Source of the DNA: JABWCE01 sp964355045
GTDB taxonomy: Bacteria > Bacteroidota > Bacteroidia > NS11-12g > UBA9320
DNA: 60,724 nucleotides
Direction of reading: 5' to 3'
NCBI GenBank assembly: GCA_964355045.1
Contig: CAYHCM010000007.1
Coordinates: 1-60,724 of the forward strand
Shown here: in pieces, positions 43,763 through 54,300 of the stretch
Position numbering within the stretch: the stretch's first letter is position 1
Layout: each line of letters starts with the position of its first letter
Position numbers and translations under genes: made by a program
Notes under the pieces: model-generated
Told to the model about the DNA's origin: nothing
Database searches by the model: none
Seen by the model: the letters and a program-made list of their open reading frames with translations, nothing else

Positions 43763-46660
43763 TTATTCAATTGTAATTTCATCAATAAAAATAAATGCCT
43801 CACCACCTGCACCCAAATGCCAATCGGGAAGTTTGCCATAATTTATGGCTTTAATTTTTATATACCGAAATGTTTCGGAAAGCCTGTCTATTTCACATTC
43901 TTTGCGCAGCACTTCATAGCTTTCATCTTCAAATAAATTTTGGCGAATACCAATTTCACTAAAACTAATCCCATCGTGTGAACCATAATAATACACGGTA
44001 GTGGGAAATAAAATCCAGGAACGGGTATCGCGGAGAAAACCTGCTTTTATTTTATTTATCTTCTTCTCCACTTGTAAATCAAGAATGGCTTCAAAATCCT
44101 GACCCTGATAGCCCTGCCACCTTCCTTTGCGCCAATCGGTATCTCCCAATAGCCCGTCAATTAATCCTTCATCACCATCAGCCGTGTATTGCGGATTGTA
44201 AGTGCTGTTAATTTTAATCGTGAAGTTGTTGGGTTTTTTGTAGAAATAAGCAATGCTCGTATCACTTAGCGTTGGATAGTTATAATTACGCAATTCCTTT
44301 TCCGATTCCAAAACGGAATGGATTGCAGTAATTTTAGAATTTTTCTTAATAATAATTGGTTTCTTATAGGTTAAAAAACTATCCTGATTAATTTTATAGA
44401 ATATATAATTATCGAGAGGAATTTGCCTATTGTTTAGTTTAATTTCAAGCCGCATGGAATCTTTAAAAACCATTGAAATATTAATAATTATCGGACTTGA
44501 AATATAGACTTTGTGATTGTAATCTTCGCTAGTTTCTCCAATTTGATCTTTTGAATACGCTTCAAAACCAAAAATGTATAAAGATTTATTCCTGTCTAAA
44601 AAAAAACTATTAGACTTTTCAAATACAAGATTTTGTTTGTCAATGTATTTTTTATAGTAAGATTTATTTTTGATTGCGTTCAAATTCTTGAATACTTCAA
44701 AATTAAAATTATCACTTCTAATTTTGACACTATCAAAAATCATGTTGCCAAAATTATATCTGCTAAACACGGGGCATGAAGGGTAAAATCCCATAGAACT
44801 AAAAACGTACCAAGCACTCATTTGGCCGCAGTCCTCATTGCCGCACAATCCATCTGGGGTTGGCTTGTATAAACTATTGCATATTTTTTTTACATATTTT
44901 GTAGATGAATCTATATTATCAAAGAGATAGGGAATATGATGGCTCGGCTCATTTCCATGAGCATATTGGCCTATCATTCCTGAAATATCGGATTGTTCTC
45001 TGCCTGTAGTTTTTGAATCCACATTAAAAAGTTCAGAAATTCTATTGCGGAAATTTACTTCATTAATATCATGTGGAATTGCAAACGAGTATTGCCAGGC
45101 GTTGGCTTCGGTATAATTATTATCCACCCTTTTTGGGTCAAATGGGCTAAGCCATCCGCCATTTTTTCGAGGTCTCATAAAACCAGAATCAATATCTCTA
45201 ACATTTCTCCACCCATTACTCAGCTTTTCAAAATAATTTGCGTCATCTTTAATTCTCAATTCCTTGGCTATTTCTGAAACACAATAAAAATCATAACTGT
45301 ATTCCAAGGTTTTACTCACACTTTCACTTTCATCTTCAATTGATAAAAATCCTTTTTCTCTGAATTTATCCAAGCCAAAGCGGTTGCTCATGGCCTCGGC
45401 TTTTACTGCGGGGTAAATATCTTTTAGGTCATCAATAGTAATTACACCTTTATTATAAGAATCCAAAATTACACTCACGCTATGAAACCCAATCATGCAA
45501 TTTGTTTCGTTGCCCCACAATTCCCACATGGGTAATCGGCCGCTCTGTTCATATTGGGCCTGAAACGATTTTATAAAATCATAGCTTCGTTTTTTATCAA
45601 TAATATTTAAAAGAGGATGCAAAGCCCTGTATGTATCCCACAATGAAAATACGGTGTAATAATTAAAACTAATGGCTTGATGAATTTGCTTATCGCGGCC
45701 CATATATCTTCCATCCACATCGTTCATAATATTGGGGTGAATCATGCAATGGTAAAGGGCTGTATAAAAATTTATCTTCTCATCCTTCGTTCCTCCATAC
45801 ACTTTTATTTTATTCAATTCTTTGTTCCAGGCAGTGTTGGCATCTTGTTTCACTTTTTCAAAATCCCAATGGTTTAGTTCTTTATCCATATTGGCTTTGG
45901 CACCTGCTTCATCCACACTCGACAAGGCTGTTTTTATTAAAATTTTATCACCTATTTTTACATTATAACCCAAATTTACCTTGGTTTCACCTTTCTCATT
46001 TTTGCTGATAATGATTTGATCCGCATCGCGACTAACTTCAAAATAATAAAACATTAATTGATTTTCGGCCCAAGCCTTTGAACGTCTTAATCCGGAAAAG
46101 GTATGTTTGGTTAACTCTATAATTTTCCCTTCAAGCAATTCATCTCGGTGTTTTAAATTTAAAGTAATCCAAGCATATCCATTTTGAGAATAGGAATATT
46201 GCTGCAGCCCGACCCTTAATGTGGAAGTTAGTTCTACTTTAATTCCGTTATTTAATTTTACTGAGTAATACCCAGCCTTTGAAATTTCGTTTTTATGAGA
46301 AAATGAATTTCCTAAATCTTCAATTCTATCATTTACTGCATTCATTTCCCATTCGCGGTTTATGCTGCTTGGGTTAAAAGCAATGTCGCCATAATCGCTG
46401 CAACCGGTTCCGCTTAGATGGGTATGGCTAAAGCCGTAAATAATAGAATCGCTATAATGGTAACCACTACATCCATCCCAACTCCCGTCAATCCTTGTAT
46501 CAGGGCTAATTTGTACCATAGCAAAAGGCATCGTAGCACCGGGAAAAGTATGGCCATGCCCACCTGTTCCAATCATAGGATTTACAAATTGGGTGTAATT
46601 TTTTTGGGCATTAACACAAATGTTTAAACAAATAAGAAGTAGAAGAATTGGATTTTTCAC
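43763..46660 (-). CDS. GH92-family alpha-mannosidase, secreted
   Basis: The 965-residue enzyme has a signal peptide (LLLICLNICVNAQ). The family opening is QFVNPMIGTGGHGHTFPGATMPFAMVQISPD, followed by GCSGYHYSDSIIYGFSHTHLSGTGC, the catalytic-region stretch QYAHGNEPSHHIPYLFD, and GLCGNEDCGQMSAWYVFSSMGFYPSCP. The C-terminal roughly 130 residues form a beta-sandwich (DGDEGLIDGLLGDTDWRKGRW) common at GH92 ends. GH92 enzymes are calcium-dependent exo-alpha-mannosidases. No SusCD pair or other glycosidase is adjacent. Confidence 0.94.
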   Translation of the reverse strand: MKNPILLLLICLNICVNAQKNYTQFVNPMIGTGGHGHTFPGATMPFAMVQISPDTRIDGSWDGCSGYHYSDSIIYGFSHTHLSGTGCSDYGDIAFNPSSINREWEMNAVNDRIEDLGNSFSHKNEISKAGYYSVKLNNGIKVELTSTLRVGLQQYSYSQNGYAWITLNLKHRDELLEGKIIELTKHTFSGLRRSKAWAENQLMFYYFEVSRDADQIIISKNEKGETKVNLGYNVKIGDKILIKTALSSVDEAGAKANMDKELNHWDFEKVKQDANTAWNKELNKIKVYGGTKDEKINFYTALYHCMIHPNIMNDVDGRYMGRDKQIHQAISFNYYTVFSLWDTYRALHPLLNIIDKKRSYDFIKSFQAQYEQSGRLPMWELWGNETNCMIGFHSVSVILDSYNKGVITIDDLKDIYPAVKAEAMSNRFGLDKFREKGFLSIEDESESVSKTLEYSYDFYCVSEIAKELRIKDDANYFEKLSNGWRNVRDIDSGFMRPRKNGGWLSPFDPKRVDNNYTEANAWQYSFAIPHDINEVNFRNRISELFNVDSKTTGREQSDISGMIGQYAHGNEPSHHIPYLFDNIDSSTKYVKKICNSLYKPTPDGLCGNEDCGQMSAWYVFSSMGFYPSCPVFSRYNFGNMIFDSVKIRSDNFNFEVFKNLNAIKNKSYYKKYIDKQNLVFEKSNSFFLDRNKSLYIFGFEAYSKDQIGETSEDYNHKVYISSPIIINISMVFKDSMRLEIKLNNRQIPLDNYIFYKINQDSFLTYKKPIIIKKNSKITAIHSVLESEKELRNYNYPTLSDTSIAYFYKKPNNFTIKINSTYNPQYTADGDEGLIDGLLGDTDWRKGRWQGYQGQDFEAILDLQVEKKINKIKAGFLRDTRSWILFPTTVYYYGSHDGISFSEIGIRQNLFEDESYEVLRKECEIDRLSETFRYIKIKAINYGKLPDWHLGAGGEAFIFIDEITIE

Positions 46661-46684
46661 GAATAAAAAATTGAGATTACGAAA

Positions 46685-47461
46685 TTAATCAAAAATCTCA
46701 ATCACCAAATGGTTCGAATCCCTTTTAAGTCCAAGCAATTGCTCAGCCCTGCCTCGATTTATAGCAATTACCAAATAATTATTTTCATCAAAAAAACACA
46801 CTTTACCACCTTCGGCTACATCCGAATAGCTCGTATGAATTTCATCCACCGTTTCGAACCGACTTAATTGGATGGTAAATTTTTTGATTCCAACCGTGGC
46901 TTCAAAAAAATCGCGGGTTAGCGTAGTGTAGGCATTTCCGAAGGTATCAAAATAAATAATATTGAACATGATGATATTCCCTTTTACCACTGGTTTTTGC
47001 ATCACCATATTAATAATATTTTCCTGTTTTCCATTTAGTTTTTCAAGATGATAGTCGCAATCAATTAGAAGTTTTATATAATTTGGAAAACTATTTTTAA
47101 ACGAAAAATAATCGCTTTCAGATACTTCAAAACGCTTGTATGTAAATTCACCTTCGCTAAAAACCATTGGAATTATCCCGTTATCGGCTGCTACCAAAAA
47201 CTGATTATTCATTTGCCCGATGATTAAAGCCTTATGCACATCAAGGCTCGAATCAACTCCAACAGCATGTATAGTATTGGCCGGAAAATGAAAAATGCTG
47301 TTTTTTAATATAAATGACGTTTCAATAAGTTTGAATGGGGAAATACTGTGGGTAATATCAATAACGGTACATTCGGGTAAAATTTTGGCAATTTTCCCCT
47401 TTAGCTCAGCTACAAAATGAGAGTGTGACCCAAAATCGGTGGTGAGGGTTATAATAGGCAA
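46685..47461 (-). CDS. S-adenosylmethionine hydrolase / hydroxide adenosyltransferase family
   Basis: A DUF62-family protein of 258 residues. The N-terminal ITLTTDFGSHSHFVAELKGKI, DITHSISPF and a VGVDSSLDVHK block stand in the family positions; the usual VVDPGVG is altered to VGVDSSL. AADNGIIPMVF and a C-terminal NYLVIAINRGRAEQLLGLK complete the two-domain pattern. Members convert SAM to adenosine and methionine, or act as chlorinase/fluorinase relatives. The start is TTG at 47461 because it directly precedes the conserved PIITLTTDFG. Confidence 0.88.
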   Translation of the reverse strand: MPIITLTTDFGSHSHFVAELKGKIAKILPECTVIDITHSISPFKLIETSFILKNSIFHFPANTIHAVGVDSSLDVHKALIIGQMNNQFLVAADNGIIPMVFSEGEFTYKRFEVSESDYFSFKNSFPNYIKLLIDCDYHLEKLNGKQENIINMVMQKPVVKGNIIMFNIIYFDTFGNAYTTLTRDFFEATVGIKKFTIQLSRFETVDEIHTSYSDVAEGGKVCFFDENNYLVIAINRGRAEQLLGLKRDSNHLVIEIFD

Positions 47462-47606
47462 AATATTTGGTTTGATTATTTTAAGAACAAATGTAGATTT
47501 GAAAAAAATAAATTGTCAAAAACATAGTAACACTGTTTCTATTAAAGTAAACGCTTTTGCACTGGTTCATTTAGTATAACTTTTTTAAAAAAAAACTAAC
47601 AAACGA

Positions 47607-48581
47607 TTGACCGAAAAAATCCTACTCATTGAAAGAACCGATCCGGCTGTATTTTTTGGATCAAACAACAATTATTTTAACCTTCTCAAAAAAGTATTTC
47701 CGTTATTAAAAGTTTCTGCCAGAGGAAATGAAATAAAGATATCGGGGCCTGAAAATGAAATTTCAGAATTTGAGCAAAAAACCGAATTGCTTCAAACGCT
47801 AATAAATACTCGTTCCACCCTTAGTGATGATGAATTATTTAAACTTCTTACAGGTGAAACTGTAAATAGTCCAAATGATGTGGATAAAAACGGAAACGAA
47901 GTGCTGCCGGATAATGTATTGGTGTATGGGCCAAACGGACGAGTGGTAAGAGCCCGAACTCCCAACCAAATAAAACTGGTAAAGGAAGTGGACAGAAATG
48001 ATATTGTTTTTGCCATTGGACCTGCCGGTACCGGAAAAACCTATACGGCTGTAGCCTTGGCGGTAAGGGCTTTAAAAAATAAATTGATAAAACGAATTTT
48101 TTTGGTTCGTCCGGCTGTAGAGGCGGGTGAAAATCTCGGGTTTTTGCCTGGTGATTTAAAAGAAAAAATTGACCCTTATTTACGACCGCTTTACGATTCC
48201 TTACAGGATATGTTGCCGGAGGATAAATACAATAAGTATATCGAAAACCGAACCATCGAAATAGCACCCATGGCATTTATGCGTGGCCGAACGCTGGACA
48301 ATTGTTTTGTGATTTTGGATGAAGCTCAAAATGCTACCAATACACAGTTAAAAATGTTTTTAACCCGAATGGGGCCTAATGCCAAGGTAATTGTAACCGG
48401 TGACATTACTCAGGTAGATCTTCCGCCTAAAATGGAATCAGGTTTGATTAAAGCACTAAAAATTTTGGATGGAATTAAAGGAATAGAAACTGTCTTTCTG
48501 GATGTGGAAGACGTAGTGCGGCATCCTTTGGTAAAAGAAATAATTAAAGCTTATGGCAGGGCGGATACTGTTAATAAATAA
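47607..48581 (+). CDS. phoH: PhoH-family ATPase
   Basis: The 324-residue protein has an N-terminal KH-like segment and a PhoH core: Walker A GPAGTGKT at residues 138-145, RPAVEAGENLGFLPGDLKEKIDPYLRP, Walker B FVILDEAQNATNTQ, and VTGDITQVDLP. It is an RNA-associated helicase-like ATPase in several bacteria, with phosphate-starvation expression in E. coli. The start is TTG at 47607, since no ATG fits the frame upstream. It is divergent from the SAM hydrolase gene. Confidence 0.93.
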   Translation: MTEKILLIERTDPAVFFGSNNNYFNLLKKVFPLLKVSARGNEIKISGPENEISEFEQKTELLQTLINTRSTLSDDELFKLLTGETVNSPNDVDKNGNEVLPDNVLVYGPNGRVVRARTPNQIKLVKEVDRNDIVFAIGPAGTGKTYTAVALAVRALKNKLIKRIFLVRPAVEAGENLGFLPGDLKEKIDPYLRPLYDSLQDMLPEDKYNKYIENRTIEIAPMAFMRGRTLDNCFVILDEAQNATNTQLKMFLTRMGPNAKVIVTGDITQVDLPPKMESGLIKALKILDGIKGIETVFLDVEDVVRHPLVKEIIKAYGRADTVNK

Positions 48582-48737
48582 TTATTTGAAAATTTGGAGA
48601 TTGTCAGACTTGCTCAGGGGTTTCGTTAAATAATGAAGGTGGAGGATAATGTTGACAAATGATTAATACTCATTAAACCCAATTGTACATTTGAAAATGT
48701 AACAACCTCAAAATCAGCCTCAACCTTAACCTCAACC

Positions 48738-49856
48738 TTAATTATTCAACATCATTGGCATTATAAGCATAAGCATGTTTTCGGCTTTTTCTTTTTCATT
48801 TGGCAAAATAATACCTGCTCTGTTGGGCGTACTCATTTCCATTTTAATGGTTTCCAAATCAAGGCTTCCCAATAATTCGAGTAATAATTTGGAATTAAAT
48901 CCTATTTCAAGGTCTTCACCGGTATAATCGCAAGCTAATTTTTCAATGGCTTCATTACTTAAATCAAAATCCTCAGCCGAAATACTCATTTCGCTTCCTG
49001 TAAACTTCAAGCGTATTTGATGGGTTGATTTATTAGAATAAATTGAAATACGTTTAACCGAATTGTGAAGATCTTCCCGGTTCATAATAAGTACATTCGG
49101 GTTATCCTGAGGAATAACTGCATTGTAATCCGGATATTTTTCATCAATAAAACGACAAATAAGTTTGGTATCGCCAAATGAGAAAAAGGCATTGGAACGA
49201 TTATAATCCAACTGAACCGGAACTGAAGCCCCCATCAAACTTGTTTTTAAAAGATTCAAAGCTTTTTTCGGTAAAATAAAACTATGAACCACACCGGGCT
49301 TAACATCATTTCTTTCTACTTTTACCAACCTATTGGCATCGGTAGCCACAAAAGTTATTTTATCTTCTTCCAATTCTACAAAAACTCCTGTAAGATTAAG
49401 TCTTAGCTCATCTGTTCCTGTGGCAAACAGAGTTTTTGCAATACAATTTTGAAGAGTTTCAGAGGCTATGGTAAACGATGATTCCGATTCGGTTTCGGGT
49501 AATTTTGGAAAATCTTTTCCGGGCTGTCCAGCTAACTTATAATTACCAAACTCCGATTGAATTTGTACCTGAAATGTTTTTTCATCTATGGTAAATGTTA
49601 CCGGTTGGTTTGGCAGTGATCTCAGCGTTTCTATAGTTAGCCGTGAAGGTATAGCCACCGAAATTTTACCATCCGATTCAATTGACATCACCGTAGTCAT
49701 GCTTGTTTCCAAATCAGTGCTGGTAATACTGAGATTGGTTTTATCTATCTTAAACAGGAAGTTTTCAATTATTGGTAAAGTGGGTTTGCTCACAAGCGTT
49801 CCACTTATTTTTTGTAAATGTTCCACTAAGGACGTGGTGTTGGCAATAAATTTCAT
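48738..49856 (-). CDS. dnaN: DNA polymerase III beta subunit (sliding clamp)
   Basis: The clamp tethers polymerase to DNA. The ATG at 49856 starts MKFIANTTSLVEHLQKISGTL, giving 372 residues, the usual length. An upstream in-frame ATG at 49880 adds 8 residues that run across the TATTTTTG promoter box and is rejected. Three tandem clamp folds are seen, with ATDLETSMT-like STDLETSMTTV, VATDANRLVKVERN and a C-terminal MLMLIMPMM. It is transcribed away from smpB. Confidence 0.96.
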   Translation of the reverse strand: MKFIANTTSLVEHLQKISGTLVSKPTLPIIENFLFKIDKTNLSITSTDLETSMTTVMSIESDGKISVAIPSRLTIETLRSLPNQPVTFTIDEKTFQVQIQSEFGNYKLAGQPGKDFPKLPETESESSFTIASETLQNCIAKTLFATGTDELRLNLTGVFVELEEDKITFVATDANRLVKVERNDVKPGVVHSFILPKKALNLLKTSLMGASVPVQLDYNRSNAFFSFGDTKLICRFIDEKYPDYNAVIPQDNPNVLIMNREDLHNSVKRISIYSNKSTHQIRLKFTGSEMSISAEDFDLSNEAIEKLACDYTGEDLEIGFNSKLLLELLGSLDLETIKMEMSTPNRAGIILPNEKEKAENMLMLIMPMMLNN

Positions 49857-49862
49857 AGCAGG

Positions 49863-49870
49863 CAAAAATA
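49863..49870 (-). promoter_or_regulatory. Putative -7 box of dnaN
   Basis: On the minus strand this reads TATTTTTG (TAnnTTTG), 7 bp from the dnaN ATG, and supports that start. A TTG at 49892-49894 lies 21 bp further upstream, slightly longer than ideal. Confidence 0.5.
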
Positions 49871-50069
49871 CATAACTCAAAGTATAGATTTCAACAAATA
49901 ATGAGGAGTTTTATACAATTAAATTGAATTAGAAAAAAATTACGGATATGAATTGGCAGAACATCATTTAATAAACAATTTTAAAATACAATTTGGCTGT
50001 AAATAGGGCGATGCAGAACTTTTATTTTGAAATATTTTCATCAAATCGTTGAATTATGAAAAATATTAG

Positions 50070-50099
50070 TTGTTTATTAAATGGTTAATAATATATTTG
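50070..50099 (+). promoter_or_regulatory. Consensus Bacteroidota promoter in the dnaN-thioesterase gap
   Basis: TTG at 50070-50072 and TATATTTG at 50092-50099 are separated by exactly 19 bp. The expected start of transcription is around 50105. No open frame follows, but a terminator lies about 90 bp downstream. Confidence 0.65.
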
Positions 50100-50104
50100 C
50101 CCCC

Positions 50105-50220
50105 CAATCAATTACTATAAAAAGAAAAAATCGGTTTATTAAATCATTGACCGTTTAAAATATTGCCTATTGAAAAAATACCAGAATAACGAAGCCCACT
50201 CTTATGTGGGCTTTGTTTAT
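50105..50220 (+). ncRNA. Candidate small RNA, about 115 nt
   Basis: A strong TTG/TATATTTG promoter at 50070-50099 and a rho-independent terminator at 50192-50213 delimit about 115 nt without an open frame. The RNA would start near CCAATCAATTAC. It is A/U-rich, with a weak internal hairpin (CGGT with ACCG). Size and layout fit a Bacteroidota 6S-type RNA or an attenuated leader of the downstream thioesterase-smpB genes. I cannot tell which. Confidence 0.4.
50192..50213 (+). terminator. Rho-independent terminator of the candidate small RNA
   Basis: AAGCCCAC (50192-50199) pairs perfectly with GTGGGCTT (50206-50213) around a 6-nt loop, followed by TGTTTATTATAT. Confidence 0.85.
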
Positions 50221-50377
50221 TATATAGGTTAGAGTTGTGACGTATGCTGTTTTCAAGTAAAATTTTGTATGGCTTCAATTCAATCCCCGTTTATTTTATT
50301 TCATCACATTTATATTAAAAGAAAAAATGAAATCTATCTTTAAAAAAGGCGATATAAAATCATTTTCAAGAACAATA

Positions 50378-50477
50378 NNNNNNNNNNNNNNNNNNNNNNN
50401 NNNNNNNNNNNNNNNNNNNNNNNNNNNNNNNNNNNNNNNNNNNNNNNNNNNNNNNNNNNNNNNNNNNNNNNNNNNNN
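50378..50477. other. 100-N scaffold gap with identical 55-bp flanks
   Basis: The 55 bases at 50323-50377 are repeated exactly at 50478-50532, on the far side of the Ns. This is the signature of two contigs overlapping by one k-mer that a scaffolder joined with a fixed 100-N spacer. Collapsing the duplicate gives one uninterrupted thioesterase gene. Confidence 0.93.
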
Positions 50478-50481
50478 AAAA

Positions 50482-50883
50482 ATGAAATCTATCTTTAAAA
50501 AAGGCGATATAAAATCATTTTCAAGAACAATAATAGAATCGGATATAGCCACGTTTGATGCCGGAACTGTTCATCCGGTATTGGCAACCTTCGCTATAGG
50601 TCGTGATGCTGAATGGGTGTGCAGGCTTTTTGTAATTGATATGAAAGAGGATGATGAGGAAGGAATAGGTACATTTTTAGAAATAGAACACAAAAGCCCT
50701 TCATTTTTGGGTGAAACCATAATTTTTACCGGAATATTTGATGAACACACTGGAAACAGTGTAATTTGCAGTTTTAAAGCAGAAGCAGGTGAACGCCTGA
50801 TTGCAACAGGCCGCACAGGACAAAAAATATTAAAGAAGGAAAAAATTAACCAATTATTTAAGAACATACGTGGCGAAGGATAA
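50482..50883 (+). CDS. FlK-like hotdog thioesterase
   Basis: The 133-residue protein has the fluoroacetyl-CoA thioesterase-like pattern: MKSIFKKGDIKSFSRTI, VHPVLATFAIGRDAEW, GIGTFLEIEHKSPSFLGE and ERLIATGRTGQKILKKEKI. It is cytoplasmic and probably hydrolyses an acyl-CoA of unknown identity. The first 17 codons are duplicated before the N gap by assembly, so the real upstream region is that at 50100-50326. The last 14 nt overlap the smpB start. Confidence 0.86.
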   Translation: MKSIFKKGDIKSFSRTIIESDIATFDAGTVHPVLATFAIGRDAEWVCRLFVIDMKEDDEEGIGTFLEIEHKSPSFLGETIIFTGIFDEHTGNSVICSFKAEAGERLIATGRTGQKILKKEKINQLFKNIRGEG

Positions 50884-51328
50884 TAAAAGAAAAGCGGTTT
50901 CAATAAAAAATAAAAAGGCAGCGTTTGAGTTTCACCTTGAAACCAAATTTACTGCCGGGCTTGTTCTTAAAGGTACTGAAGTAAAGTCCATCAGGGCCGG
51001 GCATGCTAACATAAGCGATGCCTATTGCATATTGGCTGAAGGCAAAGTAATTATTAAAAATATGCATATTTCGGAGTTTAAAAATGCCGGGCAAGCCCAA
51101 CATCTCCCTATACACGACCGAATTTTACTCCTAAAAAAATCGGAAATAAAAAAAATAACGGATAAACTTAAAGATAAAGGTTACACGTTGGTACCAGTAG
51201 AATTATCCTTTTCAGAAAGCGGTTTTGCCAAAATTCAAATTGCTTTGGCCAAAGGCAAAAAAACGTTTGATAAGCGCGAAGACCTGAAAACAAAAGATGT
51301 AAAGCGTGAATTGGAGAGATTTGAATAA
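50870..51328 (+). CDS. smpB: SsrA-binding protein SmpB
   Basis: SmpB binds tmRNA and brings it to stalled ribosomes for trans-translation. The 152-residue protein shows NKKAAFEFHLETKFTAGLVLKGTEVKSIRAGHANISDAYC, HISEFKNAGQAQHLP, and the basic tail ALAKGKKTFDKREDLKTKDVKRELERF. The GTG start at 50870 overlaps the thioesterase stop by 14 nt, giving translational coupling. tmRNA itself is not in the window. Confidence 0.96.
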   Translation: MAKDNKRKAVSIKNKKAAFEFHLETKFTAGLVLKGTEVKSIRAGHANISDAYCILAEGKVIIKNMHISEFKNAGQAQHLPIHDRILLLKKSEIKKITDKLKDKGYTLVPVELSFSESGFAKIQIALAKGKKTFDKREDLKTKDVKRELERFE

Positions 51329-51391
51329 GGTTTATTTTGGCAATTGAAATCAACCAATTATTCAAATTTTAAATGAACAATTTAATAATCC

Positions 51392-54300
51392 CTACTTGAA
51401 CAAAAGTAGCCCGCCATTTATCATATACCACTTTTTGTCTTCGGCACTTTTAAAGTTTATAGTATAAATATAGTTGCCATCCTGCACTACTTTTCCATTA
51501 TACATTCCATTCCATTTTTCAAAAGGATTATTGGTTTCAAATAATTTTTCTCCCCAGGTATTATAAATACGTAAGGAATAATTTTCACAATTAATGAGTA
51601 CAGGAGCAAATTCATCATTAATAAAATCGCCATTGGGAGAAAAGGAAGTAGGTATTAGCCATTTGCTTTTGCAATCGTCTTTTACCTGCATTTCATCTTT
51701 TCCAAAACACCCATTGACATCAGTTACCGTTACTTTATAAATTACCTGCTGCCGGGCAATTATTTTTTGCGAAGTTTCTCCTGTAGGCTCCCAGTAATAT
51801 GCTAATCCCGGGTTTCCGGCATCCAGCGGCAAATTAAAAATTCCGCACAATGCCGTATCAGGACCTATCGTAACTGTTGGACTTATAACCACACTAATCA
51901 TCATCGTATCGCTGGCGGTTCCGCATTTATTTTTTATTTCAATCCAATGTTTTCCAATGGTATTAAAATCATTTGTGTTAGTTGTTTTTGAATCACTCCA
52001 GAGATATGATTCGCTGTTTAAGGCTTTTCCAACCGTTAATGAAACAGGTTTTGCCACATCACAAAAAATATAATCTTGGCCCAAATTTACAGTAGGCGAT
52101 GTAATAAAAGAATATATTGCGGTATCTGAAACTGTTCCGCAAAAATTAGTTATGGATGCCCAAATTTTCTCAGGTTTAACACAGTTATATATTTTGTTAC
52201 CTGAACCATCCTGCCATTTATAAACTGCATCAGGATCGGCTTGAGAAATATCGAGTAAATTTGAAATGCTATTACAGAATACCGAATCTCGTCCCAAATC
52301 AATTTTTAAACTGTTTTTTTGGGTAAATAAAATGGTATCATAAATTTCAGCACATATGTTTTTTATCCTTGCCCAATAAATTCCGGGCTTATTAATGTTT
52401 TGTGTATTTGTTGTATTTGCAGTACTCCATAAATACGATTCAGCATTTCCTGATTTGCCAATTTTTAAAATTTTATTAATAATATTACAATAAATGGTAT
52501 CGTTACCTAAATTTATTTTTGGTGAAAACTTATTAACTACCCTGATAGAATCTTTGGCTTTACCACAGCGGTTTTCAATGCTTACGGCCAGTAAGGCTTC
52601 AGTATTTAATATAAAGGAATCACTGGTTCCAAAGTAAACCTTTTGAATGGGGTCGTACCAATTATAAATTTCCTCATTATTGGCTAGGCCAACTTTGTAT
52701 TTCAATGAAAAAATATCGCAAACGGTGGTGTCGTTCGGTAAATCAACTTTAGGTGTAATAAGCAAACCGGTTTTAAAATTAACAGAATCCTGACCGCAAT
52801 AGTTTTTGATTTTTAACAAATAATTACCGGTTCCTGTAATTTTTGTAAATAATCCTGTATCGCCCGTACTCCAGTAATACTTTGTTTCGGGGCCTAATGA
52901 ATCGGTTTTTATCATCCAATCCATTTTATCACAAAATACCGAATCATTAATATTTTTTATATCCGGTTTTTTCAAAAATGCCAGGGTGGTTGTATCTGAC
53001 ATCTCGCCGCAATTGGGCGTGGTTACGGTAACAGAGTAGGTTCCGGGAGTTTTGACCAGTATGGTTTGAGTGGTATCATTTGTACTCCATAAATACTTTC
53101 TAAGTATTGTATCATTTTCAGCATCTAAAAGCAATCCACCTTTATTATCGCAAAGTATTGTATCTTCAACCAAATCTACGAAGGGTGAATATTCCAATCG
53201 TATTCTTATTGTATCTCTAACCGTATCACAGCCATAAGTAGCCCTTACCCAATAAGTGCCTGTATCAAATGCTAATAAAGTTTGTCGTTTTGAGCCATCA
53301 TTCCATAAATACGCAGCACCCCTATTTTTAGCATCCAAAATTTCAAACGGCTCATCACAATCTACAAAATCAGCTTTAAAATTTATTGGCTCAGTATATA
53401 ATGTATCCCTGAAACGAGACATGAATCCCTGATAATACCAACTTGTTCCTGTTTTTGCTTTTTCATGATAAACACCTTTTGTGGTTGGATAATCCTTGGA
53501 TAAGGTGATACCTCCATACAAAATACTGCTCATGCAACTTATTTTTTTTACTTTTAAAACAGTAGGATATTCATAATAGGAGCCTCCAAAATAAGTGCCA
53601 TACATTATAGTTTTGCCATCATAACTAAGTTTGGTAATTGCTAAATTGGTTGCCCAGGTATTGCCTGTAGCATTGTTGGTTTTTTGTATTGCATCAGCCG
53701 TAACCGGATAGTTCTTTGATTTGGTGGCTCCTCCAATTATGGCCTCGTCTTTTACATTTGCACAAATTCGTACATTTGAATTCCAAAAATATCCTGTATA
53801 AAAATAATCATCTCCACCCCCGCCAAGGTATGTTGAAAAATAAACATTGGTTCCTGTTTTATTTAATTTAAGAACCACGTGGTCATAACCACCTGCATTT
53901 GATGGCTGTACTACACCCGGTGTTGTATAAAAATCGCTGGAATTGGAGTAACCGGCTACATACAATTCGTCGTTTGAATTAACATACAATCCTTCAAAAT
54001 AATCGCTTCCACTACCGCCCATTAAATGGCTCCATAATATTTTTTTTCCATCCGACTGAATACGGGCGATAAATCCATCAAAAATATCTGAGTTAGATGT
54101 TTTAAAAATTTTGGCAGCTACTGTTACCGGGAAATTAGAATTGCTTGAAGAACCAACTAGATAAACATCCTCTGTTGAATTTAAACTTAAATCACAGGCC
54201 ATATCCGTACCTGTTCCTCCAAAATAAGTGGAATAAATTAATTTGGAACCATCGGCACTTAAGCGGGATAAAAACGCATCATATGTTCCACCACCATAAT

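Noticed and set aside
47848..48276. 142-aa antisense ORF inside phoH
   Set aside because: It is antisense to the conserved PhoH ATPase region and is Pro/Arg/Leu-rich without domain signatures.
50323..50532. Duplicated gene start around the N block as a real tandem repeat
   Set aside because: The 55-bp exact identity flanking a fixed 100-N spacer is the signature of contig overlap in assembly.
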